Origin: an uncultured Eubacteriales bacterium
GTDB lineage: Bacteria > Bacillota > Clostridia > Christensenellales > CAG-138
Assembly (NCBI GenBank): GCA_902789675.1
Contig: CADAPG010000011.1
Span: 1 to 32,286, forward strand
DNA length: 32,286 nt
Direction: 5' to 3'
This document shows positions 16,732 through 24,933 of this stretch, in pieces. The translations under genes and the position numbers were made by a program. Within the stretch, counting starts at the first letter, position 1; each line of letters starts with the position of its first letter. Below the pieces are notes generated by a model, which had not been told where the DNA came from, made no database searches, and saw only the letters and a program-made list of their open reading frames with translations.

Positions 16732-16758
16732 AAAGCCCGACCGTCACGGTCGGGCTTT
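16732..16758. terminator. Strong terminator-like hairpin beside the integrase remnant
   Basis: AAAGCCCGACCG and its exact complement CGGTCGGGCTTT surround a 3-nt loop, with a TTTT run on the plus strand. No plus-strand gene ends nearby, so it may be left over from the degraded mobile element. Confidence 0.65.
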
Positions 16759-16912
16759 TCATTCTTGCAAACATTTCACATCGTATTCCGATAATCCTCG
16801 CAAATCCCGGTTATTTACCCCGCAGCGCATCTTCCGCCCCGTTCTCCCCGGGTTCGGGCTTCCGTTCACCGGTATTTTCACAGAGAATCCCCGGTTTCAT
16901 CGTGCATAAACC

Positions 16913-17644
16913 TTATTCCGCCGGTTCGCACCATTCGGTGAAAGTTTCTTCACCTGCAACTTCCAGGGCAAGATGCGAAAACCACGCATTCGGCGCTGCG
17001 CCGTGCCAGTGCTTGACGTTCGCGGGGATATTGACGATATCGCCGGGATGCAGTTCTTGCGGCACCTTTCCCCATTCCTGATAGTATCCTCTGCCGCCGA
17101 CGCAGATCAGCATCTGTCCGCCGCCGTTTTTTGCATGATGGATATGCCAGTTGTTGCGGCACCCCGGCTCGAAGGTCACGTTATAAAGCGGCATCTGCGC
17201 CGTAGAAAGCGGTGCAAGATAGCTTTGTCCGACGAAGAACTGTCCATACGGATTCGGCTCTCCGATCGGGAAGAAAATCGTGCTCTGAAAACGATCCTTC
17301 TCCGTCGGCTCCTCGATCGGATCGTTATAAACCTCCTTTGCAAGGTTGAATGTCGCCCATGCTTTGGGCCAGCCCGCATAGAACGCTGCGTGCGTGACCG
17401 CCGCGGCCATTTCCCTTTGGCTGACGCCGTGATTCCTGGCATTTTGAATGTGGTACTTGAGGCTGCTGTCTGTGATGCCCTGTGCCATCAGCGCGATGAC
17501 GGTGATCAAGCTCCTCGTCTTGAGATCAATATCTTTGTTATTCCAGTTTTCACCGAACAGCACGTCGTCGTTATAGTGGGCAAATTCCGGTGCAAATTCG
17601 CCGAGCGCGTTTCTGCCCGCCGTTTGTACGATCTTTTCGCTCAT
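16913..17644 (-). CDS. Carboxymuconolactone decarboxylase-like/cupin fusion protein
   Basis: This 243-residue protein has two domains. Residues about 15-110 resemble the carboxymuconolactone decarboxylase family (the ALMAQGITDSSLKYHI and HGVSQREMAAAVTHAAFYAG segments) but lack the CxxC pair of AhpD peroxidases. Residues about 130-243 form a cupin with metal-ligand candidates in WHIHH and KHWHG. Such fusions are often annotated without a known substrate. AGAGGA precedes the ATG. It is the third gene of a unit with a metallophosphoesterase and an Fe-S aldo/keto reductase (42-nt gap), which suggests redox or small-molecule detoxification, as inference only. Confidence 0.85.
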   Translation of the reverse strand: MSEKIVQTAGRNALGEFAPEFAHYNDDVLFGENWNNKDIDLKTRSLITVIALMAQGITDSSLKYHIQNARNHGVSQREMAAAVTHAAFYAGWPKAWATFNLAKEVYNDPIEEPTEKDRFQSTIFFPIGEPNPYGQFFVGQSYLAPLSTAQMPLYNVTFEPGCRNNWHIHHAKNGGGQMLICVGGRGYYQEWGKVPQELHPGDIVNIPANVKHWHGAAPNAWFSHLALEVAGEETFTEWCEPAE

Positions 17645-17686
17645 GACAGAATCCTCTCTTTCGCTTTTTTTCTCCGTGCGGCTCCG

Positions 17687-18835
17687 TCAATATCCGAAGA
17701 TCTCCACGGCTTTTTTCATATTTTTGCGGATCGCAACGCCGAAGGGACAGCGATGTTCGCATGCGCCGCATTGGATGCAGTCCGAACCGTGCGCTTCCAG
17801 GACTTTATAGTGTTCCCGCACCGTTTCGGGAACGGCGCCGGACGACACGGCAAGGTTCAAAAACTTCGTCACGTCCGCAACGCTGATCTTCATGGGGCAC
17901 GGTGCGCAATGAGAGCAGTACATGCAGTGCCCGCTCCAGCTGATCTTCGGGAACGACGCGAACGCCGAAGCATAATCGCGCTCCGCATCCGATGCGGTTT
18001 CGTAGGCAATGCATTCCCTGAGCTGTCCCGTTGTATGCGCGCCGCAAAGAACGGTGGCGACGGCGGGACGGGTCAGGCAATAATGAATGCACTGCGCGGG
18101 TGTCAGCGCGGCGCCCGCCGGGGAAAGCTCCGCATTCAGAAGATCGCCGCCCGCAAAGCACTTCATCACGGTGATGCCGACGCCCCTGCTTTGACAGACC
18201 TCGTACAGACGCTGCCGATCGGGATCCATATTCATATAGGTCTTCTTGTAAACATCGTCCGCCCACAGATCGTCCACGTTTTCGGTCGGCGGCTGCAGAT
18301 CGTAAACCGGATTCACGCTGAACATCAGCACCTCGATGTTGCCGCTTTCGACCGCCTTCCGCGCAACGATCGGATTATGCGAACTCAAACCGATATGACG
18401 GATCAGCCCTTTCGCTTTCAATTCCCTCGCGTAATCCAGGATACCGTTGTCGAGAATCTCCTGCCAGTCCTTTTCCGCGTCGCAATAGTGGATCATTCCA
18501 ACGTCGATGTAATCTGTCTTCAAAAGCGAGAGCATTTCTGAAAAGCCCTCTTTGACCTCCGCAAGGTTTCGCGTCCGAAGATACTGTCCGTTTTTCCAAA
18601 CAGAACAGATATGGGACTGGATCATGATCTTCTCCCGTCTGCCCTCGAGCGCGTTTCCTACTGCGCTGCGCAGTTTCGGATCGGAAGCATACAGATCGAA
18701 GTAATTGATCCCCTCCCGCTCCGCAAGATCGAACAGTTCCTTTGTCATAGCACAGTTGTTCTCGGAAAACCCCTCGCAGCCCATGCCGATCTCGCTGACG
18801 AGCAGTCCCGTGTTGCCCAATTCCCTGTAACGCAT
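17687..18835 (-). CDS. Aldo/keto reductase with C-terminal 4Fe-4S ferredoxin-like domain
   Basis: The 382-residue protein has an AKR barrel (about 1-290) followed by a cysteine-rich tail. The first Cys group is C304, C307, C310, C313; the second is C353, C356, C359, C363, followed by Pro, the pattern of iron-sulfur ligands. This architecture is known in anaerobe AKRs that probably exchange electrons through the clusters. In the barrel Asp47, Tyr49 and His116 fit the catalytic set, but the usual catalytic Lys appears replaced in IMIQSH (70-75). GAGAGGGGG lies before the ATG. It starts 14 nt after the metallophosphoesterase gene. Its substrate is unknown. Confidence 0.9.
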   Translation of the reverse strand: MRYRELGNTGLLVSEIGMGCEGFSENNCAMTKELFDLAEREGINYFDLYASDPKLRSAVGNALEGRREKIMIQSHICSVWKNGQYLRTRNLAEVKEGFSEMLSLLKTDYIDVGMIHYCDAEKDWQEILDNGILDYARELKAKGLIRHIGLSSHNPIVARKAVESGNIEVLMFSVNPVYDLQPPTENVDDLWADDVYKKTYMNMDPDRQRLYEVCQSRGVGITVMKCFAGGDLLNAELSPAGAALTPAQCIHYCLTRPAVATVLCGAHTTGQLRECIAYETASDAERDYASAFASFPKISWSGHCMYCSHCAPCPMKISVADVTKFLNLAVSSGAVPETVREHYKVLEAHGSDCIQCGACEHRCPFGVAIRKNMKKAVEIFGY

Positions 18836-18849
18836 TTATTTACCCCCTC

Positions 18850-20010
18850 TCAATTCCTTCCAAACGAATTCGCCTTGAGATCGATCACAACGATCTCCGA
18901 ATGACATCCGGTCTTGAATCGGAACGTCCAGTTGCTGACGCCGCTCGATACGATAAAATCGGTGTTTTGCCGCTTTTCGTGTCCATAACGCAGGGCGTTT
19001 TCGCCGATCCATTCGCCGATATGGTTGATCGGGATGAACTGACCGCCGTGCGTATGCCCGCACAGCACAAGATCCGCGCCCGCCGCCGCTTCGGCATCGA
19101 AATCATACGGCTGGTGATCCAGAAGAATAACGTATCGATCCATATCAACAGACGACAGCAGTTCTTCCGCCGTCATGCGTCCGCCGCTTCTCTGCTCCTC
19201 GGATCGATCCTTCCTCCCAACGATGCAAAGACTGTCCCCGACCGAAACCGATGCGTCCTCCAATACGATCACGCCGTTCTGCTCCAGTCTGTTTCTGAGT
19301 TCCGCGCTGCTCCAGCCGCGGTTCGATTCGCTGAAATATCCTTTGTCGTGATTGCCGTAGACAAAGAATACGCCTTGCGGTGCGGTGAGCTTTCCCAAGG
19401 CGTCGCAGGCGGAAAGCATATCCTGCCGCGAGGTATCGTCGTCCACGAAATCGCCGGTGATCACAACCGCGTCCGGGTGCAGATTGTTGATCCGCTCGAT
19501 GTGCCGGGTAAACCCCTCTGCATCGAAGGTCGCGCCGATATGCGAATCTGTCATTTGTACGATCCGCAGATCCCGATCCAGTTTATTCGATGCGAAGGAA
19601 TAGTTCGTTACCCATACATGATGCTCGGCGATCCATCCTCCCGCAAGCCATAATACACAAAGGGCGATCGCTGCGGCACCCGCAAGATACCGTTTCGGGC
19701 GTTTCTTTCCGATCTTTTCGACGAGAAATGCCGCAAAATCGCAGATCAGCCAGAAAAGGACGAGATGGATCATGCAGGCGACGGCGTTCATCATGTTCCA
19801 TGCAAGCCATAAAACCGCAGTCAAAAGAACGAAAAATCCGAAGCACAGCAGGCGCGCAAGCCATTTCCTGCCATGCGCGACCCGCTGCACCGCCGCAAAG
19901 TGCGCTGCCCGGAAGGAGATGTACAATAGTCCGCCTGCAAACGCCGCAAGCATCAGCCCGATGATGATCAGCCACATATAGGTTTCCCCGTTGATTCGTG
20001 CGTGTTCCAT
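18850..20010 (-). CDS. Membrane-anchored metallophosphoesterase (YkuE-like)
   Basis: This is a 386-residue protein with three to four N-terminal hydrophobic segments (about 12-130) and a C-terminal calcineurin-like phosphoesterase domain. The metal-site motifs are complete: DSH (155-157), GDFVDD (Asp187), GNHD (219-222), DHQ (His299) and GHTHGG (318-323). Related enzymes act on phosphodiesters or lipid-A/UDP-type substrates, but the target here is unknown. The start at 20010 has GGAAAG five nt upstream; an internal ATG at 19977 is an alternative. The AKR gene follows after 14 nt in the same unit. Confidence 0.9.
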   Translation of the reverse strand: MEHARINGETYMWLIIIGLMLAAFAGGLLYISFRAAHFAAVQRVAHGRKWLARLLCFGFFVLLTAVLWLAWNMMNAVACMIHLVLFWLICDFAAFLVEKIGKKRPKRYLAGAAAIALCVLWLAGGWIAEHHVWVTNYSFASNKLDRDLRIVQMTDSHIGATFDAEGFTRHIERINNLHPDAVVITGDFVDDDTSRQDMLSACDALGKLTAPQGVFFVYGNHDKGYFSESNRGWSSAELRNRLEQNGVIVLEDASVSVGDSLCIVGRKDRSEEQRSGGRMTAEELLSSVDMDRYVILLDHQPYDFDAEAAAGADLVLCGHTHGGQFIPINHIGEWIGENALRYGHEKRQNTDFIVSSGVSNWTFRFKTGCHSEIVVIDLKANSFGRN

Positions 20011-20043
20011 TTTGCTTTCCGATACGACCGAGTATACCGGAAG

Positions 20044-20325
20044 TCACCATGCCGACGACTTCAAGCAACACGAGTACGGCGAGATCGTCCGGGAAGAAGA
20101 ACACTCGCAGTTCGCTGCGAAGAACACAAACATCATCGTACCCGCCATATAGCCCGGAAAACCGCGCTTGATAAACGCATACACGCCGCAGATCCGGATT
20201 GCACCCGCAAAGATGCAGACAGCGATACTGTGCCTCGTCAGCAGCGTGACGCCGATCACACGCGCCTGCGCTTTCTCGCTGCCCTCCGGCGAGAGATTTT
20301 TCTGTCTTTCAGCGCTTCGCTGCTG
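20044..20325 (-). pseudogene. Possible decayed or frameshifted small membrane protein
   Basis: The 315 nt between the CDF gene and the phosphoesterase look partly coding on the minus strand. In frame with and directly after the CDF stop codon comes a polar stretch (KNLSPEGSEKAQARVIGV), then a hydrophobic segment from about 20259 (RHSIAVCIFAGAIRICGVYA). A second hydrophobic stretch (FPDDLAVLVLLEVVGMVT) appears in another frame from about 20104. Joining them needs a frameshift near 20095-20105. No good start or ribosome binding site is visible. It may be a degraded three-helix protein, or chance coding-like sequence. Confidence 0.35.
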
Positions 20326-21465
20326 TCAATCGGCAACGTCCACATCCGGCACGATCACGATTTCGTAGTCCGGATACATTCCGCAGATTTCTTTGTACAT
20401 CGTTTCAAGAGCTTCTTTCCGGTCGACGTCGAAGCTCATGACGACGTCGAAACGAGCCGTTTTCTTTTCCGTGTCCGCATAGAAGCCGTGCATCTGCAAT
20501 GCCCATTCGTGCGACAGGACGGTTTCCTGAACCTTGTTGCGCATTTGCGCTGCTTCGTCGTTCGACGTGTTGTAGGAATACACACCGATACCGGTCAGGA
20601 TCACGCCGGTCTTTTGATAAACGTCAACCTGAATTTTACGCGTAATACGGTCGACGTCGTCAACGGTCAGCGTGTCCGGCAGTTCCACATGCACGGAGCC
20701 GTAGTTCCTGTTCGGTCCGTAATTGAACAGCGTCACGTCATACGCGCCGAGAACGGATTCTTCCTCACAGATAATCTGTTTCAGCTCCTTCGTGGTCTCC
20801 GCATCCTCGCGCTTGCCGATGATGTCGTTCAGCGTTTCAATCATCATTTCGACGCCCGCCTTGATGATGAATCCGGCAATCACGACGCCGACGTATGCTT
20901 CCAGTGAGACGCCCCAGATCAGATAAACGATCGCCGAAGCAAGCACCGAAGCGGACAGGATCGCATCAAACATGGCGTCCGAGCCGGAGGCAACGAGCGC
21001 ACCGGAGTTAACCTTTTTACCCTGTTTTTTCACGTACAGACCGAGAATCAGTTTGACAACGATCGCCACCGAGATGATGACGAGCGTTACGGTACCGTAT
21101 TCGGCGGCTTCCGGGCGGATGATCTTTTTGATCGATTCCACCAATGACGTGATGCCTGCGTAAAGCACGAGCGCGGCGACGATCATGGAACTCAGATATT
21201 CGATCCTGCCGTAGCCCAGCGGATGCTTTTTGTCAGGCAGTTTTGCACCGAGCTTCGCGCCGATGATCGTCACGACAGACGAAAGAGCATCGGACAGATT
21301 GTTGACCGCATCCAGAATGATCGCGATGGAGTTGGACATCAGCCCGACGAACGCTTTGAATCCGACGAGCAGCACGTTCGTCAGGATACCGATGATGCTG
21401 GTTTTAACGATCGTTTTCTCTCTGTTTGCCGCAAGGACGTCAATATCATTGTTTTGTTCTTTCAT
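20326..21465 (-). CDS. Cation diffusion facilitator, probable Mn(II) exporter
   Basis: This 379-residue transporter has six predicted helices and a long cytoplasmic C-terminal domain. The family motifs HPLGYGR (81-87) and AVNNLSD are present. In the transport site, helix 2 carries N55xxxD59 and helix 5 carries D163xxxD167, an ND-DD set instead of the HD-HD of zinc transporters. From what I know of streptococcal MntE this favours manganese. CGGAG precedes the ATG. It lies 59 nt after the pyridoxamine-oxidase-like gene and close to a peroxide-response pair, which fits metal control under oxidative stress. It could also move iron or cobalt. Confidence 0.9.
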   Translation of the reverse strand: MKEQNNDIDVLAANREKTIVKTSIIGILTNVLLVGFKAFVGLMSNSIAIILDAVNNLSDALSSVVTIIGAKLGAKLPDKKHPLGYGRIEYLSSMIVAALVLYAGITSLVESIKKIIRPEAAEYGTVTLVIISVAIVVKLILGLYVKKQGKKVNSGALVASGSDAMFDAILSASVLASAIVYLIWGVSLEAYVGVVIAGFIIKAGVEMMIETLNDIIGKREDAETTKELKQIICEEESVLGAYDVTLFNYGPNRNYGSVHVELPDTLTVDDVDRITRKIQVDVYQKTGVILTGIGVYSYNTSNDEAAQMRNKVQETVLSHEWALQMHGFYADTEKKTARFDVVMSFDVDRKEALETMYKEICGMYPDYEIVIVPDVDVAD

Positions 21466-21524
21466 ACTGTACTCCGATTTCTCCCGTTGCCGAATTGTGT
21501 TGTCCTGTATTCAGTTTCAGCAAT

Positions 21525-22007
21525 CTATGCTTCGTTGACGATCTTCCCTGTGATATGTTCCGGGATCAATGCAAACATCAATGTGCCCGGTCCGGAACGC
21601 TCGATCTCGCTTCTGATGTACGCTTCGTCATCCGTAAATTTCCGGCTGAGCGCTTCGGCCATCCGAATCATGACATCTTGATCCTCAATAAACTCGATTC
21701 TGCCGAAAACGATGACCGACCGAATGTTCAGCGCCCATTCCCCATCTTTACGGAAGCCCTTATCATAGACGCAGAAGGATGCTTTTTGATGTCGCTTTAA
21801 GGCGTCGATCTTATGCCCCGTCCTGCCGCCGTGGAAATAGATCTTTCCGTCCGTTTCGCAATAGCAGTGGTTGATCGGTACGCCGTACGGATAGTCGTCG
21901 TCGCCCAGAACGCACAGCACGCCGCGCAGTTCGGTTTTGAGCAGGCGGATGCATTCCTCCTCCGAGAGCTTCTGTTTCTTTCTCTGCATTTCTCTGAATA
22001 CTGTCAT
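21525..22007 (-). CDS. Pyridoxamine 5'-phosphate oxidase-fold flavoprotein
   Basis: This is a split-barrel FMN-binding protein of 160 residues using the ATG at 22007; a longer form from 22043 would add 12 residues. The GVLCVLGDDDYPYGVPINHCY segment near the N-terminus, trimmed here as VPINHCY, and FHGGRTGHKIDAL are typical of Nim/PNPOx-like small proteins in clostridia. These reduce or bind flavin-linked substrates, and some inactivate nitro compounds, but function cannot be assigned here. It sits between the glutathione peroxidase and CDF genes with about 60 nt on each side, probably in one transcript. Confidence 0.85.
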   Translation of the reverse strand: MTVFREMQRKKQKLSEEECIRLLKTELRGVLCVLGDDDYPYGVPINHCYCETDGKIYFHGGRTGHKIDALKRHQKASFCVYDKGFRKDGEWALNIRSVIVFGRIEFIEDQDVMIRMAEALSRKFTDDEAYIRSEIERSGPGTLMFALIPEHITGKIVNEA

Positions 22008-22067
22008 TTGCCTTTTCGTACCATCCGAAATAAATGCTATCAAGTGCAGATCCGGTTCGGTTTTTTC

Positions 22068-22613
22068 CTACAGAATTTCTTCGACGGCCTTTTTGACATC
22101 CGCCATATCGACGGTCGGCTCGAAGCGCGCAACGACTCTGCCTTCGCGGTCGATCAAGAATTTTGTGAAGTTCCACTTGATGTACGCCTTGTCACCGAAC
22201 TGCTTGTTGTTCATCTTGGCGAACTTTTCGAGCATGGCGTTTTTGATGCCCTTTCCGAAGCCCTCGAACGGCTTTTCCGCCGCAAGGTATGCAAACAGCG
22301 GATCGGCAGTCTCGCCGTTGACGTCGATCTTCTTAAACTGCGGGAAGTCCGTGCCGAATTTCAGCGTGCAGAATTCGTGGATCTCATCCTCGCTGCCGGG
22401 CGCCTGATTGGCAAACTGATTGCAGGGGAAGTCCAGAATCTCAAAGCCCTTGTCCTTCAGTTCTTTGTACATTGCTTCGAGCGGATCGTAATGCGGCGTA
22501 AAGCCGCAGCCGGTCGCCGTGTTGACGATCAAAAGCACCTTGCCCCTGTATTCGGAAAGACTGACGTCGTTTCCTGTTCTGTCCTTTACCGTGAAATCAT
22601 AGACCGTTTTCAT
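22068..22613 (-). CDS. Glutathione peroxidase-family (thiol) peroxidase
   Basis: The 181-residue protein reduces peroxides, in bacteria usually with thioredoxin as partner. The peroxidatic cysteine is C36 in NTATGCGFT; Q70 in CNQFANQ and W147 in KWNF complete the known catalytic set. C64 lies in FPCNQF. The codon at the active site is a normal Cys codon, not TGA, so it is not a selenoprotein. The ATG overlaps the stop codon of the MarR gene by 4 nt, so the peroxidase is coupled to its probable regulator. Cytoplasmic location is expected because there is no signal peptide. Confidence 0.93.
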   Translation of the reverse strand: MKTVYDFTVKDRTGNDVSLSEYRGKVLLIVNTATGCGFTPHYDPLEAMYKELKDKGFEILDFPCNQFANQAPGSEDEIHEFCTLKFGTDFPQFKKIDVNGETADPLFAYLAAEKPFEGFGKGIKNAMLEKFAKMNNKQFGDKAYIKWNFTKFLIDREGRVVARFEPTVDMADVKKAVEEIL

Positions 22614-23065
22614 TGTTTTGCTCCTTTTCTTTTTTGATTGTCCAAGAGTTCATACAGCAGCGTGTAAAGCGCCTGCGCTTTCTCCGGCGGCAACGCTATG
22701 CAGCTTGCCGCCTTCGCGGGAATATCCTTTGCCTGCTCCTGCAGCGCTCTTCCCGCTTCCGTCAGCGAGATCACGACCACACGGTCATCCTTTTCGCTTC
22801 TTGTTCGCTTAATATACCCCGCCTGCTGCATCTTTTTCAGCAGGGGAGAAATCGTCCCGTTATCCAGCATCAGCGTTTCGCAAAGTTCACCGACCGTGAC
22901 CCCGTCCTTCTCCCACAGCGTCAGAAAGACGATATACTGCGTATATGTCAGACCGAGCGGACTGAGATACGGCGTATAGAGACCGATTACGTTCCTTGAC
23001 GCCGCATACAGCGGAAAGCACAGCTGATTTTTGAGCTTCATTGCCTCATGATAATCATGATCCAT
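22610..23065 (-). CDS. MarR-family regulator, OhrR-like peroxide sensor
   Basis: This is a 151-residue winged-helix regulator. The N-terminal LKNQLCFPLYAASRNV stretch with Cys16 matches the position of the redox cysteine of OhrR, which senses organic peroxides. The recognition helix region is LMLDNGTISPLLKKMQ and the wing is RSEKDDRVV, both typical. It is translated together with glutathione peroxidase (4-nt overlap). A perfect promoter with an inverted repeat in its spacer lies upstream and is the likely autoregulatory site. GAGGAG is about 9 nt before the ATG. Loss of repression on Cys oxidation is inferred from the family. Confidence 0.92.
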   Translation of the reverse strand: MDHDYHEAMKLKNQLCFPLYAASRNVIGLYTPYLSPLGLTYTQYIVFLTLWEKDGVTVGELCETLMLDNGTISPLLKKMQQAGYIKRTRSEKDDRVVVISLTEAGRALQEQAKDIPAKAASCIALPPEKAQALYTLLYELLDNQKRKGAKQ

Positions 23066-23095
23066 TGTGCCATGCTCCTCATCTTGTTTGAATCA

Positions 23096-23124
23096 ATTAT
23101 ATTTCATCAAATATAAATTGTCAA
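23096..23124 (-). promoter_or_regulatory. Consensus promoter and probable OhrR-type operator
   Basis: On the minus strand TTGACA (23124-23119) and TATAAT (23101-23096) are both consensus and 17 nt apart. A 6-bp inverted repeat, ATATTT-CATC-AAATAT (23099-23114), spans the spacer and the -10 box. Repressor binding there would block polymerase. This drives the marR-gpx pair and probably the genes beyond. Confidence 0.85.
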
Positions 23125-23173
23125 GCAGTTTTATCCGCTGATTCTGCAAAGGGACGGTATTGTGTTTTCCCGA

Positions 23174-23803
23174 TCACATTGTTCCGTCAGAAAGAAGCCG
23201 GGCGAAGGCCTTGGCGGTTCGCTTATCCGGATCTTGAAAATGATTGCCCGGATTCCATTCGAACACGCAGTCAACGCCCTGTGCGCGCAGCAGACCGTGC
23301 GCTTCGGTGATCCTCGTGCCGACCGTTGCCAGGACGGGATTGCGCGTTCGTTCTTCCCGATCGCCCAGGCTCAGATACACGTGTCTCAAGCGGATCGGAT
23401 GTTTCCGCATGTAGTCCGTAAAGCGCGGAAACCAAATCGAAGGAGACGCCGCCGCGACGCCCGCGAACGTATCCGTCTGATATGCCGCCCACAGTGCGAA
23501 CAGTCCCGCAAGCGAGTATCCGCCGATGAAATATATTTTGCTTCTGTCCGTGCAAAGCGGAAGAATCTCTTTGAGAAAGCCGTCTGCCCCGTTACCGAAG
23601 CGTTCCGAACCGAACACCGGCGGCGCGTCCCACGGGGACAGATCTTTGTTCCAGTCGTTGACTTTCACCGCAATCAAACGGAAGTCGTCCGTTGTTTCGC
23701 GGATCGCGGCGACCTCGCTTTCGATCAGCGCAAGATCGTGATCGTCAACCGGTTGTATGAGGACTGTTTTTGACGCTTGATTTCCGTATTCTTGCATGTT
23801 CAT
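23174..23803 (-). CDS. Alpha/beta-hydrolase, putative esterase
   Basis: This 209-residue protein has the nucleophile elbow GYSLAG (Ser97) and a plausible catalytic His188 in GNHF near the C-terminus; the segment YLSLGDREERTRNP probably carries the acidic residue. The pattern (PSIWF after the elbow, then a strand-loop with acid, then His) resembles the enterochelin-esterase/esterase D group but the protein is short. No signal peptide is present. It starts 40 nt after the SPL-family gene and may share its transcript. Its substrate is unknown. Confidence 0.82.
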   Translation of the reverse strand: MNMQEYGNQASKTVLIQPVDDHDLALIESEVAAIRETTDDFRLIAVKVNDWNKDLSPWDAPPVFGSERFGNGADGFLKEILPLCTDRSKIYFIGGYSLAGLFALWAAYQTDTFAGVAAASPSIWFPRFTDYMRKHPIRLRHVYLSLGDREERTRNPVLATVGTRITEAHGLLRAQGVDCVFEWNPGNHFQDPDKRTAKAFARLLSDGTM

Positions 23804-23843
23804 ATTGTTATCTCATCGAAACGCCCACGCGCAGGATAAAGTT

Positions 23844-24728
23844 TTACCTGTCTTTTTTCGCAGATTTCTTGACTTCCTCGTGGTAAAAGTAATTGACGAT
23901 CACCGGCGGCGCGTCAAACGGTTGCTGCATGCTGTCGTCGTCACGCACATAGAGAAGCCCCGCGCTTTCCGCATATCCCCGCAGTCCGGCATCGAGCGTC
24001 TCCCAATACCGGCGGCTGCCGGTTGTGTAGATTTCCCGGTACAGGGGAACCAGTTCCGGATGCTTCTCGCGGATATAGTCGAGGATCACGCCCTTGTAGC
24101 TTCCGCGCAGATTGAGGTTTTCAAGCCAGATGAGCTGGCACTGTGTCTTTACCCGCTCAATGATCGCAGCGACGTCCGTGATGCCGGGAAAAATCGGCGA
24201 GATAAAGCAGGTGGTGCGGATACCCGCTTCATGCAGTGTTTTCATGGCGGCAAGACGGCGCTCGACAGAAACCGCACTGTCCATGTCTGCACGGAACCCC
24301 TCATCCAGCGTGTTGATCGAAAAGCCGACGCGCAGACCGGGAAAGGTCTTCAAAAGATCAAGATCACGCAGCACCAGATCGGACTTGGTCTGGATGCTGA
24401 TCTTGACGCCGCTCCCTTTGAGCTGTTCCAAAAGCGCGCGCGTGCGCCGAAAAGTACCTTCCTGCGGGTTATAAGGATCGGTGACCGTTCCGAAGAACAG
24501 TTCTTTTCCGGCGTATTTCTCCGGATGCTTGATTTCCGGCCAATATTTCACATCCAGAAACGCGCCCCACTCCTCCGGATGGTTGGTAAACCGCTTCATA
24601 AAACAGGCATAACAGTATTTGCAGCCGTGTGTACAGCCGACATAAGGATTCACGGCATAATCGCAGACGGGAACGTCCGTCTTTGTGATCACGCTCTTTG
24701 TCTCGATCTGATGAATGACCGGTTCCAT
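23844..24728 (-). CDS. SPL-family radical SAM protein
   Basis: This is a 294-residue radical S-adenosylmethionine protein with the cluster motif CTHGCKYC (C32, C36, C39). The remaining sequence (GTVTDPYNPQE, then a partial barrel ending with LNLRGSY) matches the spore-photoproduct-lyase-like family that is widespread in non-sporulating bacteria and often called Rv2578c-like. A true photolyase role cannot be claimed. GGAGG lies 8 nt before the ATG. The promoter about 150 nt upstream carries an inverted repeat in its spacer. The esterase gene follows. Confidence 0.9.
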   Translation of the reverse strand: MEPVIHQIETKSVITKTDVPVCDYAVNPYVGCTHGCKYCYACFMKRFTNHPEEWGAFLDVKYWPEIKHPEKYAGKELFFGTVTDPYNPQEGTFRRTRALLEQLKGSGVKISIQTKSDLVLRDLDLLKTFPGLRVGFSINTLDEGFRADMDSAVSVERRLAAMKTLHEAGIRTTCFISPIFPGITDVAAIIERVKTQCQLIWLENLNLRGSYKGVILDYIREKHPELVPLYREIYTTGSRRYWETLDAGLRGYAESAGLLYVRDDDSMQQPFDAPPVIVNYFYHEEVKKSAKKDR

Positions 24729-24874
24729 CGTTTTACCTCCTTCTGTCCAAAAGCAGCTGTTCGTCAGCGTCCGGATCGCTTTGCGGCGATGCCGAAAAGC
24801 GCCGGGATCCTGTGCCGTGCCGTCTTTGGCTGCTTGCGGATCCCGATTTCATGCAGCCTCGGATGATCGTATGG

Positions 24875-24904
24875 ATTATACCACGGAATACCGTGCGCTG
24901 TCAT
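24875..24904 (-). promoter_or_regulatory. Probable promoter of the SPL-family gene with palindrome in spacer
   Basis: On the minus strand ATGACA (24904-24899) and TATAAT (24880-24875) are 18 nt apart. The spacer holds CACGG-4nt-CCGTG (24882-24895), a good candidate for a repressor site. The leader would be about 140 nt, in which I see nothing recognisable. Confidence 0.55.
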
Positions 24905-24933
24905 CCGTAAATCGGAAGCAAACCGTTTTTTTC

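Noticed and set aside
22068-22613. Selenoprotein possibility for the glutathione peroxidase
   Set aside because: The active-site codon encodes Cys and there is no in-frame TGA or downstream hairpin pattern that would suggest selenocysteine.
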